33,431 bases of DNA from Pollutibacter sp044353505. GTDB taxonomy: Bacteria; Bacteroidota; Bacteroidia; Chitinophagales; Chitinophagaceae. The DNA is taken from the NCBI GenBank assembly GCA_044353505.1, contig JBILBU010000026.1, positions 1 through 33,431 on the forward strand. The letters run 5' to 3'. The translations under genes and the position numbers were made by a program. Under the pieces are notes generated by a model. The model was not told the DNA's origin, did no database searches, and saw nothing but the letters and a program-made list of their open reading frames with translations. Shown in pieces: positions 7,877 to 16,405 of the stretch (position 1 is its first letter; each line of letters starts with the position of its first letter).

Positions 7877-10357
7877 TTATTTATTTGTCGATGATTGAGT
7901 GGCAGGATTTTTTAACCAATAGTATTCAAGGAGCTTGATGAAGTATCCGCCTACAACACTGCGTGCTTGCATGGCAACATGTTTTCCATTTGTGGTTTCA
8001 TGCCAATCTCCAAGTGGAACCCTTGTTGGTGTTTCGTTCATGTATTTATAAATAGGGTGCATTAATGAATTGAAATCTTTTTCATTGTTGGCGAGTGTGG
8101 CCGTCCACATCACCCAATCACTCTTGGTATATGTTTTTCTACTGTCTAGGGGAAGTCCGTATTCGTTTTGTATGCTGATATAATATTTCACTTCCTTCTC
8201 ATATACTGTTTCAGGAAATAGCTCCAGTCCAAGCAGCTTGTCCCAAACCAAATTGTATTTCTGGCTCCAGGTATTTTTTTTATCAAATGTCAAGGAGTAA
8301 TGGTCGCCATCTTCAGCCATTTTCATCCAATCAGTTGCATATTTCTTAGCAACAGACCTGAATCTTTCAGCACTCTTTTTATCGCCAATGGCCTCTGCCA
8401 TTTGAGCGTATGCACCAATCCCAACAATAGCTTTCATAGACAGATTCACATTGCGCGCAAGATGTCCTGCAAAATCATCGGTACAAAGTTGATTCGCAGG
8501 ATCAAATCCATCTTTGACAAGGAAGTCAACCCATTGGGAAAGGGTCTTCCAATATTTTATTGCGAAGGTTGGATTTTTTTCAGCCCTGCATATTGCTGCT
8601 GCCAAAAGAATCATATTCCCTGCTTCCTCAACCGGCATGTCCTCTGGATACGTTTGTCCATTGGCGATGGGATAGGTTCCAAGATCATGAGCAGGGAATG
8701 GTTTTGTCCATTTCCCACTCTCACTATAATACAACAAAGGCTCTATCATTCCCCTGAGTAAAATAGGATTGTAAAGAAGTGTCAGTGGTGCAGAAGGATA
8801 AGTAACATCTACTGTCCATATTGACCCATTGCTAAAGTTTTCTTTTTGCGGAAACAATACTTCATCATGTTCTCCTCTCACAAGCTTATGGGCAGCGAGT
8901 GATTGTCGGTATGCTCCAATGCAGAGTGCAGCATATTCTTTCCCTCCGCATTCAAATGCATCGGCATACATTTTTTTATCAAAGGCTTCGCATGCAGTTA
9001 CAATCGAGTTGTATTCAGATTCAGATGTTTTAAGCAGTTGCTCAATCGATCCATGATTTTTCTTCCACCATGGGGCTAGGTTTTTGCCAAAATATTGAAT
9101 GGAGTAAAGGTCGTCATAGGCGAGCAGCAGGTGCTGATCTGTTGTTTCTCCCGCCTTTGTTTCTATAGCAGTGTGTGCGGAAAGAAATGCCTTAGGTGCT
9201 TGGTAATCACCTGCGCGAATTTTTCCTGACCTTGCAAATTGGCTGATCATTTCTGTTGAGGATGCCGATATCGCGAATTGGGGATTGCTTGAAGCCATGT
9301 AAGCGTAGCCCCAATCAATTCTGATGTCATCCCCCTTTTTGCCAAGTATATCTTGCTTATCAATACCTGCTTTTATATAATGCAACGCTCCGCTTTCTCC
9401 TTTAGACAATTCAACTTTTTGTGTAGCATCATTTGCAGCAATGGCTGTTGATACGTTAAACTGTATTTCAGTTTTATGATTATTGCCATCCAGACTTTTG
9501 GTTTTAAAATTTACAAAGCTAACTGGCCTAGACAGTAAGTCGAGGTCCGAAGCAAGCAGTGGAGATAGAAAGTCGAGCTCCAACTCAACAGGTCCGCATA
9601 TAAAACGATAGTTTGTTTTTGTTGCTGTTACTTCCAAAGAGAGTTGTTCAGCATTAAGAATTTGTTTTTTATTTTCTTGTTCTGCAATGCCAACATCAAG
9701 CCATGCATCTCCTGCAGGATTAATACAGTGAAGTGCAATGATATTTTTCCCTTTTCGTAATCCCTTTTTTACTTCTTCGGAGAGTTTGTATTCTTTGATT
9801 GCCCCAATATAGCATTCTTTACAAGAGTATGCGGGTATCCCATTGATATATACTTCCACATCATCATCGTGTCTGAGTTGAAGGATGAGTTGTTCAATAT
9901 TGGTCTTTTCTAAATCAACAACCCTTCTAACCCAAATTTCTTTCGACTCCCAGTTTGTGGCTTGGTTGTTGCCCCATCCATTCCCCAATGGCATCTTTCC
10001 TGTCTGCCAATTTTTATCATCAAAAGATTCAGTCATCCAATTCTTTGCTGGTTCAGTTTCTGTGAATCGACATTCAACAGGACGGCCCTCGCCTACAGGC
10101 ACAAGGGTATTGGATGGTTGATTCACATCCCCCATGAACTTATATGTTTTGTTGTCAACACGAATCAATCCTATGATTGATTGATCAACACCTGTCCAAT
10201 GTTTTGTTATTGATTCATTCAGCTTGTCGCTAAAAGACCAGATACTAAAATACGGATCATGAGTTATCAGGGGGTAGGCGGGTAGCCTGTTTACTTGTGC
10301 CGAAGAAGTTGCAAGAATGAATAGTGCCGCAATAGTATTCAGTAGGTTCCTCATCAT
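7877..10357 (-). CDS. Exported DUF4965/DUF1793 glutaminase-A-like protein
   Basis: An 826-residue protein with a signal peptide (MMRNLLNTIAALFILATSSAQ). The opening LPAYPLITHDPYFSIWS and the later region (LTLLYNPILLRGMIEPLLYYSESGKW, HDLGTYPIANGQTY, GDWHETTNGKHVAMQARSVVGGYFIKLL) mark the DUF4964/DUF5127/DUF4965/DUF1793 architecture named after fungal glutaminase A. Roughly residues 95-230 are an insertion with a jelly-roll, galactose-binding-like look (NWMTESFDDKNWQTGKMPLG, DDDVEVYINGIPAY, GKNIIALHCINPAG). The C-terminal alpha/alpha toroid resembles glycoside hydrolases, and in a sugar operon a glycan-active role is possible. Glutaminase activity is known only for fungal relatives. It is preceded by an 85-base gap, the longest within this operon, in which no promoter is evident. 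Confidence 0.8.
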   Translation of the reverse strand: MMRNLLNTIAALFILATSSAQVNRLPAYPLITHDPYFSIWSFSDKLNESITKHWTGVDQSIIGLIRVDNKTYKFMGDVNQPSNTLVPVGEGRPVECRFTETEPAKNWMTESFDDKNWQTGKMPLGNGWGNNQATNWESKEIWVRRVVDLEKTNIEQLILQLRHDDDVEVYINGIPAYSCKECYIGAIKEYKLSEEVKKGLRKGKNIIALHCINPAGDAWLDVGIAEQENKKQILNAEQLSLEVTATKTNYRFICGPVELELDFLSPLLASDLDLLSRPVSFVNFKTKSLDGNNHKTEIQFNVSTAIAANDATQKVELSKGESGALHYIKAGIDKQDILGKKGDDIRIDWGYAYMASSNPQFAISASSTEMISQFARSGKIRAGDYQAPKAFLSAHTAIETKAGETTDQHLLLAYDDLYSIQYFGKNLAPWWKKNHGSIEQLLKTSESEYNSIVTACEAFDKKMYADAFECGGKEYAALCIGAYRQSLAAHKLVRGEHDEVLFPQKENFSNGSIWTVDVTYPSAPLTLLYNPILLRGMIEPLLYYSESGKWTKPFPAHDLGTYPIANGQTYPEDMPVEEAGNMILLAAAICRAEKNPTFAIKYWKTLSQWVDFLVKDGFDPANQLCTDDFAGHLARNVNLSMKAIVGIGAYAQMAEAIGDKKSAERFRSVAKKYATDWMKMAEDGDHYSLTFDKKNTWSQKYNLVWDKLLGLELFPETVYEKEVKYYISIQNEYGLPLDSRKTYTKSDWVMWTATLANNEKDFNSLMHPIYKYMNETPTRVPLGDWHETTNGKHVAMQARSVVGGYFIKLLEYYWLKNPATQSSTNK

Positions 10358-10442
10358 AGAATTATTAGTTTAGAAATAACATAGTTCCTCCACTGCTCAA
10401 AAGGGTTGATTAATAAGTAGAGAAACTGAAAATGAAAATTTA

Positions 10443-11279
10443 TTAGTCTCGTAAATATTTCTGTATGTGCTGGTAGCTTTTTAAAATTAATTCAGCTTCA
10501 GTTGAATAGCTTTTTTTCCATATGCAGGCTGCAGGGAGAAGAGGTGTGAAAGCCTCTACCACCAGCCATCCTTTATAATTCATTCGCTCCAAGCCTTCAA
10601 ACACATTAGGCCAATTAACCTGTCCTTCGCCCAAGGTGGCTCTTGTATTTTCTGATAATTGAATATGTCCAACTTCATCCGCAATTCTCACCATCGCATC
10701 TCCAGTGTTGAATTCTTCAATGTGCGCATGGAAAGTGTCAAACATGATTTTGACATTCGGATGATTGATTGCTTTTACGAGGGCATGCATTTGGTCTGCA
10801 TTGCTCACTACATAATTTTCAAATCTATTTAAGTATTCTAGTCCAAGTATTACATTTTTTGTTGCTGCATGTTCTGCCACTGCCAACATACTTTCTTTAG
10901 ACCAATCAAGTTCTTGTTGGGTTGGAGCTGCCCCCGAAAAAACACTCAAGGCCGAATGGAAGGGTCCGGAAAGATAGGCTGCGCCAAGGTAAGCGCTGAT
11001 GTCAACTGCCTTTTTTAAAAAGTCAATTCCTTTTTGCCTAACACTTGGGTCAGCAGAAATTGTATTCATGTCAGCCCCTAAGAAGGTAACAGTGAAAACG
11101 GTGAGACCCAGGCGGTTAATCTCTTCTTTCCATGGTTTCCAGTAAGGCAGGTCGGTTACAAATATTGGAACTTCAATTCCATCATACCCCACTTCTTTGA
11201 TATAGGCTAAATGCTTGATGATTGATTCGTTCATGTCTGGTCCGTACACCAGCGTATTCATCGCAATTGGATATTTCAT
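10443..11279 (-). CDS. Ketose 3-epimerase-like sugar isomerase (TIM barrel)
   Basis: A 278-residue PF01261 barrel close in layout to D-tagatose/D-psicose 3-epimerases. Metal and catalytic residues are visible: Glu148 (GLEYLNRFE), Asp181 (IMFDTFHAHIEE), His205 (GHIQLSENTR), Arg213 and Glu242 (LVVEAF). The LEYLNRFENY and FDTFHxxIEE motifs are typical of the epimerase branch, which inverts C3 of free ketoses using Mn2+ or similar metals. Its start codon follows the second ThuA gene by 10 bases. Its first seven codons were copied in the 844-bp tandem duplication and survive as the 5' end of that ThuA gene. The exact ketose cannot be told from sequence. Confidence 0.83.
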   Translation of the reverse strand: MKYPIAMNTLVYGPDMNESIIKHLAYIKEVGYDGIEVPIFVTDLPYWKPWKEEINRLGLTVFTVTFLGADMNTISADPSVRQKGIDFLKKAVDISAYLGAAYLSGPFHSALSVFSGAAPTQQELDWSKESMLAVAEHAATKNVILGLEYLNRFENYVVSNADQMHALVKAINHPNVKIMFDTFHAHIEEFNTGDAMVRIADEVGHIQLSENTRATLGEGQVNWPNVFEGLERMNYKGWLVVEAFTPLLPAACIWKKSYSTEAELILKSYQHIQKYLRD

Positions 11280-12101
11280 CGTTCTATTATTATTTAGAGT
11301 TTACTATACCTCGATAAGGCACATTGATGTCTAGTTTTCCGCTCCATGTTGAAGGAACCTTAAGTCCGAGTTCCCAATGAATTGCATTGACAACCATACG
11401 CTGAAATGATTCTACTGTAAAGTCTTCAGGGTGTCCCATGGTTGTAAAAAATACCCTTGCTTTGTAATTGTTCTCCCAGGTCCATGCAATGGGCTGTTCC
11501 ACTACAGACTTATCAGCATCTACAGCCTCACCCATCATCAACCATTCTGTTCCTTTTACAGGATAGTCAGGCAGTACCTTGTAGAGCCAAGATCTAACGT
11601 GGAAGGAAGGGTCTACGCCGGTAAGAATTGGGTGTTTTGCCATTGCAGGAATGATTGAAGCATCTGTGCTTGATTGATAGCCATAGTGGTAATGTTTTGC
11701 AGGTCCGTCCCAACCTGGAGGTGAGCCAAAAGCTTTTTCTGGGAATGCATTATAGCCTTCAAGTGGATCTCCTGCAGGATATTTGAATGAGTGGGTGCTT
11801 GTCCGAAATCCCATGATAGGTTTTCCTGACTTGAGGTAAGCATCGATATGTGCTATTTGATCTGCAGGCAGCAACCTCCACCTAAGATAGAATACTGCCA
11901 AGTCTGCCTCCGCCAATGCTTCTAATCCTGGTATATTAGCTTCTGAGTTTTGGTCGGGAGAAGATTTAATGACTTTAGTTCTGAATCCATACTTCTTTTC
12001 AAGCTCAGCAGCTAAGAGGGAAAGGGTCTGCTCTCCAGAATATTCATGATCCCCACATACAAAAACGATTAGCGGTTTCTTTTTAGGCGGTGTTGGTTCA
12101 T
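11259..12101 (-). repeat. Tandem duplication, downstream copy (B)
   Basis: This segment repeats 12103-12945 with a period of 844 bp; one base (12102) separates the copies. It runs from codon 7 of the epimerase gene, through the intergenic region, to codon 3 (Glu) of the second ThuA gene and its junction codon. Proteins encoded by the copies differ at 9 of 269 positions. Confidence 0.92.
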
Positions 12102-12105
12102 GCAT
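11290..12105 (-). CDS. ThuA-like domain protein, duplicated copy without signal peptide
   Basis: A 271-residue ThuA-like (class I glutamine amidotransferase-fold) protein. From residue 3 it matches the neighbour at 12134-13015 with nine substitutions in 269 residues, but it lacks that protein's signal peptide. It begins MHEPTPPKKK, so the product should stay in the cytoplasm. The ATG used is the former codon 7 of a copied epimerase start: upstream, in frame, the bases still read (I)KYPIA, with the epimerase ATG changed to ATT. The fold motifs FVCGDHEYSG, DLAVFYLRW, GFRTSTHSF and FFTTMGHPEDF are all intact. ThuA proteins are linked to trehalose and 3-keto-sugar use, but their reaction is poorly defined. 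The frame is intact, so it may still be made, or it may be an early-stage pseudogene. Confidence 0.8.
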   Translation of the reverse strand: MHEPTPPKKKPLIVFVCGDHEYSGEQTLSLLAAELEKKYGFRTKVIKSSPDQNSEANIPGLEALAEADLAVFYLRWRLLPADQIAHIDAYLKSGKPIMGFRTSTHSFKYPAGDPLEGYNAFPEKAFGSPPGWDGPAKHYHYGYQSSTDASIIPAMAKHPILTGVDPSFHVRSWLYKVLPDYPVKGTEWLMMGEAVDADKSVVEQPIAWTWENNYKARVFFTTMGHPEDFTVESFQRMVVNAIHWELGLKVPSTWSGKLDINVPYRGIVNSK

Positions 12106-12945
12106 CGCAATTGGATATTTAATTGTCCTATAATTATTTAGAGTTTACCATTCCTCGATAAGGTACATTGATGTCTAGTTTTCCGCTCCATGTTGAAGGA
12201 ACCTTAAGTCCGAGTTCCCAATGAATTGCATTGACAACCATACGCTGAAATGGTTCTACTGTAAAGTCTTCAGGATGCCCCATGGTTGTAAAAAATACCC
12301 TTGCTTTGTAATTGTTCTCCCAGGTCCATGCAATGGGCTGTTCTACTGCGGACTTGTCAGCATCTACAGCCTTGCCCATCATCAACCATTCTGTTCCTTT
12401 TACAGGATAGTCAGGCAGTACCTTGTAGAGCCAAGATCTAACGTGAAAGGAAGGGTTTACGCCGGTAAGAATTGGGTGTTTTGCCATTGCAGGAATGATT
12501 GAAGCATCTGTGCTTGATTGATGGCCATAGTGGTAATGTTTTGCAGGTCCGTCCCAACCTGGAGGTGAGCCAAAAGCTTTTTCTGGGAATGCATTATAGT
12601 CTTCAAGTGGATCTCCTGCAGGGTATTTGAATGAGTGGGTGCTTGTCCGAAATCCCATAATAGGTTTTCCTGATTTAAGATAAGCATCAATATGTGCTAT
12701 TTGATCTGCAGGCAGCAACCTCCACCTGAGATAGAATACTGCCAAGTCTGCCTCCGCCAATGCTTCTAATCCTGGTATATTAGCTTCTGAGTTTTGGTCG
12801 GGAGAAGATTTAATAACTTTAGTCCTGAATCCATACCTTTTCTCCAGCTCAGCGGCCAATAGGGGAAGGGTCTGCTCCCCAGAATATTCATGATCTCCAC
12901 ATACAAAAACGATTAGCGGTTTCTTTTTAGGTGGTGTTGGTTCAT
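12103..12945 (-). repeat. Tandem duplication, upstream copy (A)
   Basis: This is the partner of 11259-12101. Within it lie the mature part of the first ThuA gene, its stop and intergenic spacer, and a seven-codon relic of the epimerase start. Both parent sequences at the junction carry TTCAT, and the junction reads TTCAT-G-CATCGC, which suggests a microhomology-mediated event. Confidence 0.92.
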
Positions 12946-13015
12946 ATGCAACGGCTGATTTGGCAGGCCAGGCAAATAATATTGCGAGTAAGAAGATACT
13001 GATAATTCTTTTCAT
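12134..13015 (-). CDS. Exported ThuA-like domain protein (original copy)
   Basis: A 293-residue protein with a signal peptide (MKRIISIFLLAILFAWPAKSAVA) followed by a ThuA-like domain. It keeps FVCGDHEYSGEQT near the start, DLAVFYLRWRLLP, GFRTSTHSFKYP, RSWLYKVLPDYPVKGTEWLMMG and FFTTMGHPEDFTVEPFQRM. ThuA proteins have a class I glutamine amidotransferase-like fold; a Cys nucleophile is not evident here, in keeping with the family being atypical. The gene starts 10 bases after the cytochrome fusion gene, and periplasmic location fits that partner. In Bacteroidota and Planctomycetota such genes commonly sit beside c-type heme dehydrogenases and sugar isomerases. A near-identical copy follows at 11290-12105. 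Confidence 0.87.
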   Translation of the reverse strand: MKRIISIFLLAILFAWPAKSAVAYEPTPPKKKPLIVFVCGDHEYSGEQTLPLLAAELEKRYGFRTKVIKSSPDQNSEANIPGLEALAEADLAVFYLRWRLLPADQIAHIDAYLKSGKPIMGFRTSTHSFKYPAGDPLEDYNAFPEKAFGSPPGWDGPAKHYHYGHQSSTDASIIPAMAKHPILTGVNPSFHVRSWLYKVLPDYPVKGTEWLMMGKAVDADKSAVEQPIAWTWENNYKARVFFTTMGHPEDFTVEPFQRMVVNAIHWELGLKVPSTWSGKLDINVPYRGMVNSK

Positions 13016-13025
13016 GATTATTGAT

Positions 13026-16000
13026 TTATTTTTCTAGTGGATGTTCTTTTAATAATTGTGCAGCATCATATAGATTCTTTTTTGTGGCAATTGATGCCCT
13101 AACTGCCTTTACCTTAACCTGATCAACGGCACTTGCTTTGTTGCCAAATGAATTGCGAACATAAGTGAGTACAGCTGCAATTTCTCTATCATTCATCAAT
13201 CCGCCAAATGGTGTCATTGGAACCTGTCCTGGATACTTTACACCATTAACTTCAATAGGCCCCATCAATCCCTTTAAGACGAGCTTAATCAAGCGTTCCT
13301 GGCTGCCTGTCACCCATTTTGAATTCACCAACGGAGGGAAACCTGATGCTGTAAGTCCCTTGCCATTGGATTGATGACATGTATTGCAATAGCCTTCTTT
13401 TGCATAAAGTTTTTTTCCTTCAATGAACAGCACTGAATCCTTGCCTTTTAATCCTGAAATTGGCTCAGGTATGATTTTTTTCTCAACAAAGTTTTTTCCA
13501 TTTACATGGGCCAGTGCTATTTCATATGGCCTCTGCATCCAAGCATCCAATGGTTTTGTTTTGGCAGCTGCTAGAATGGGCAATGATTTTTCTCTTGGTA
13601 GCCAGGATGCTGCCATGATTGCTTCTAGTCTAACACGGCCATGTTTATCTAGTGCAGCTTGTGTTAATAGTGCTGCTTGATTTTTTACTTGATGTCCAGT
13701 ATAGCGCAATACCCGAACCGCGGCGGCACGAATGTGGTAGTCGGGCGATTTCAATAATCTATTGAGCAACACCTGATCAACTTTATCTAGTCCCCATGTT
13801 ACCCAAAGGGCCTCTAATACATGGTGTTCATACTGCAGATCAGTTTTATCAAGATTAGCTACCCAGGCAGTAACTTTTGGCAACACCTCAGTGGCATTTC
13901 GTCCTCTCAACTCACGTTTAACACGATACCTTGTTCTATATTCTGGTAGTTTTAGATTGTTTAAGAGTTCATCAATTGAGGCACCAAAAACCTTTGCGGG
14001 CTGGACCAATGGCCTGGATGGATAGGTGATTCGGTAGACGCGGCCATGTACATGATCACGAAGTGGATCACGGGAATTGTGTTGCATGTGACCTATTAAC
14101 ACATTGTGCCAATCAATAAAATACAATGAACCGTCGGGGGCAAACTCCATGTCTACTGGCCTGAAATTTTTATCTTCTCCAACAACAAGATCCATTCTGT
14201 GTTTTGATACATAACCAGTTCCACTGTCTTTAAGGCTGTGTTGTTTTGTTCCGAGAAATCCTATAGTGTTATTAATTAACATATCACCTTGAACCTCATC
14301 CGGAAAATGTCTGCTAGAAACAAATTCCAGTCCAGATGTAGGCCTAACCTTATGTTTTTCTTCAATCAGTGACGGCGAGCTGTGATTCCCTTGGCCATAG
14401 CGTGTGAGATTGGTTCCTGGCATCATCCAGCGTGCATCAGGTCCGGACGTTTCCAGGAAAAAATGTTGACCCCATTGGTCAAATGCAATACCCCATGGAT
14501 TTGGAATATGCAGTTGAGCAGTGCGTTCTAGGTGTTTTCGTTGTGGGGCATATCGAAAAAAACCACCATTAGTCGCTCTCACAGTTCCGTAAGCCGTTTC
14601 TACATTTGAATGCAAGAATACACCCTCTCCCATGTAGATTGCTCCCGATTCATCGGTCACAAAAGCACTTATCGCGTGGTGGGTATCATGGTCGTCAAAG
14701 CCGCTAAGTACAACTTCTCTTGAGTCTGCGCGATCATCGCCATCAGTGTCTTTGAGCAGTATCAAATTGGTACCCTGACTTACATACACGCCCTCATTGG
14801 TTATTTCCATACCAACTGGTACATGCAAATGATCTGCAAAAATTGTTTCTTTATCTGCCTTTCCATCATTGTCGGTGTCTTCGAGGATAATGATTTTATC
14901 ATCTGGCTTAGCGTCCCCTGGTTGATAATGAGGATAGCTAGGCATGCATGCAACCCACAAGCGCCCCTTGTTATCAAAAGTCATTTGTACAGGGTTAGCT
15001 AAATTTGAAAATTCTTTTTCTGAAGCGAACAATTCAATTTTATACCCTGGTGCAACCTTGATTGAATTCAAGGCTTCATCACCATATAAATATCTTAAAC
15101 TGCCATTGTTATCTGGGTTGTAGTTGGTGGTGATTTCTGGAAGTTTTCTTGTTCGCTTATCGGCTTCTGCTACATCCATCTTGATCCCTTTTGTTGCTGC
15201 CCTAATTGCCTCTTCGCGAATTGCGGTCATCTCACGAATTTTCTCAACTTCCGCTGGGTAGTTGTCAGGACCAAAAGGTGCATAACGGCGTCCATACACA
15301 TGTACCCCGTTGGGAATCTTGAAGTCCATTTGCCACATCCAGTTTTTTTCATCAACTGCTTGTTGCACCATATCTCGGTAACGCTCAATAGACGGGGGTT
15401 CTTTTTTAAATACTTCATCAGCCAATAGTGATGAAAGTTTTTTGTATCCTTCTTTATTTAATTGAATCCCATCAATAGTTAGTGGTTCATTTGTTTCAGC
15501 GTACCAGCTTTTAGAAGCAGTGAATGCATCAATGAACAACAAGTTATGTTTGGCCGCAATTTCTTTCATTGCTTGGCTATAGAGCAGCAAATTTTTATTT
15601 TCATTAATCCCGTTTGGCACATCCAATGAATCAGAAAGATCTTCATAGGCAATGGGCGATACCAGCGCTAACTTTGGTGCTGAATGGCCGTTGTATTGTT
15701 GAGCCAGTGTATGTTTTACGAATGCTTCCAATTCCGCTTTGTAGATTTGAAGTTTAGAAGGGCCTCCAAATGATTCGCTGAATCCAAAGAAAGTAATGAT
15801 CACATCTGTTTGAAGACGCTTTAGCCATTGATCATTTGATTCAAAATGACCCTCGCTGCCCGTATTGTTTGCAAATTCAGATTGGAATAGTTCTGCACCT
15901 GGAAAAGTCCATGGGGTTGGCCTTGATGGATGTGGCCTGAATCCTGGGGTATCGCCGCCATCACATAAGTTTCTCATGCTGATTAGGCTGTCGGGATAAC

Positions 16001-16184
16001 GCAAATGCATTTCAGTTTCGAAATAATCAAAATTGATCATCCTCGATCCAAGGTTCCCTCCTATCAAAGAGATCTTGATATTTTTGTGAATTTCAAAAGG
16101 TGCTGGTTTGGTTGGAATCAAAAACCCAATTGTTCCAGCTGAGATTAAAAATAGGCAAATTGCAATTTTTATTTTTAGAGACAT
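13026..16184 (-). CDS. PVC-type heme-binding dehydrogenase: SGNH-like, beta-propeller, HEAT and cytochrome c domains
   Basis: A 1052-residue protein. I take the ATG at 16184 (MSLKIKIAICLFLISAG, an export signal or anchor); the longer frame would begin at TTG 16211. Domains in order: an SGNH-like domain (about 35-270; IGGNLGSRM, FFGFSESFGG, IDGIQLNKEGY), a propeller of the membrane-bound dehydrogenase type (about 375-720) with two DxDxDG-like loops (EDTDNDGKAD, KDTDGDDRAD), HEAT-like repeats (about 745-880), and a C-terminal cytochrome c with C933NTCH937 and a likely axial Met in VPMTPFGG. In the SGNH part the nucleophile Ser position is Asn and the His of DxxH is Gln, so hydrolysis is doubtful. 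The family is thought to oxidise substrates outside the cytoplasm and pass electrons to heme. It leads the operon. Confidence 0.85.
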   Translation of the reverse strand: MSLKIKIAICLFLISAGTIGFLIPTKPAPFEIHKNIKISLIGGNLGSRMINFDYFETEMHLRYPDSLISMRNLCDGGDTPGFRPHPSRPTPWTFPGAELFQSEFANNTGSEGHFESNDQWLKRLQTDVIITFFGFSESFGGPSKLQIYKAELEAFVKHTLAQQYNGHSAPKLALVSPIAYEDLSDSLDVPNGINENKNLLLYSQAMKEIAAKHNLLFIDAFTASKSWYAETNEPLTIDGIQLNKEGYKKLSSLLADEVFKKEPPSIERYRDMVQQAVDEKNWMWQMDFKIPNGVHVYGRRYAPFGPDNYPAEVEKIREMTAIREEAIRAATKGIKMDVAEADKRTRKLPEITTNYNPDNNGSLRYLYGDEALNSIKVAPGYKIELFASEKEFSNLANPVQMTFDNKGRLWVACMPSYPHYQPGDAKPDDKIIILEDTDNDGKADKETIFADHLHVPVGMEITNEGVYVSQGTNLILLKDTDGDDRADSREVVLSGFDDHDTHHAISAFVTDESGAIYMGEGVFLHSNVETAYGTVRATNGGFFRYAPQRKHLERTAQLHIPNPWGIAFDQWGQHFFLETSGPDARWMMPGTNLTRYGQGNHSSPSLIEEKHKVRPTSGLEFVSSRHFPDEVQGDMLINNTIGFLGTKQHSLKDSGTGYVSKHRMDLVVGEDKNFRPVDMEFAPDGSLYFIDWHNVLIGHMQHNSRDPLRDHVHGRVYRITYPSRPLVQPAKVFGASIDELLNNLKLPEYRTRYRVKRELRGRNATEVLPKVTAWVANLDKTDLQYEHHVLEALWVTWGLDKVDQVLLNRLLKSPDYHIRAAAVRVLRYTGHQVKNQAALLTQAALDKHGRVRLEAIMAASWLPREKSLPILAAAKTKPLDAWMQRPYEIALAHVNGKNFVEKKIIPEPISGLKGKDSVLFIEGKKLYAKEGYCNTCHQSNGKGLTASGFPPLVNSKWVTGSQERLIKLVLKGLMGPIEVNGVKYPGQVPMTPFGGLMNDREIAAVLTYVRNSFGNKASAVDQVKVKAVRASIATKKNLYDAAQLLKEHPLEK

Positions 16185-16405
16185 GGTTTTAGTTTTCTGA
16201 GATTTTTTCAAGCTTTAATATAGAGAATTATCCTGTTAAGTATCATATTGCATCTGATTATTTTGCTTAAATCGATTTATGACTTTGCTTGAGCGAATTA
16301 GATGCCTTTATTCCGTTGTAAAGAAGGGGTTGATTAGCACATTCAAAGTATCTCTAATAGTCATTATAAAAATGGAATGCTTAATTTTAAGGATATTATG
16401 ATGAT
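16185..16405. promoter_or_regulatory. Divergent control region of the sugar locus, with a 12-bp palindrome
   Basis: These 221 bases separate the nine-gene minus-strand operon from the plus-strand dehydrogenase. A perfect 12-bp palindrome, TAAATCGATTTA, is at 16268-16279; its CG centre resembles LacI-family operators. No exact TAnnTTTG box is seen on either strand, and no small ORF or RNA gene is evident. A regulator gene is not present in the window. Confidence 0.4.

Noticed and set aside
8300..8761. A 153-codon plus-strand frame opposite the DUF4965 gene.
   Set aside because: It is antisense to a well supported coding region, with low-complexity composition and no recognisable domain.
11431..12502. 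Plus- and minus-strand shadow frames within the two ThuA genes (for example 12221-12502), present in both copies.
   Set aside because: Their conservation follows from the tandem duplication itself. They lack start signals and the coding pattern follows the ThuA frame.
16185..16211. A TTG start at 16211 for the heme-binding dehydrogenase, adding nine residues.
   Set aside because: The ATG at 16184 gives a conventional signal sequence; the extension is Lys-rich and starts with a rare codon.
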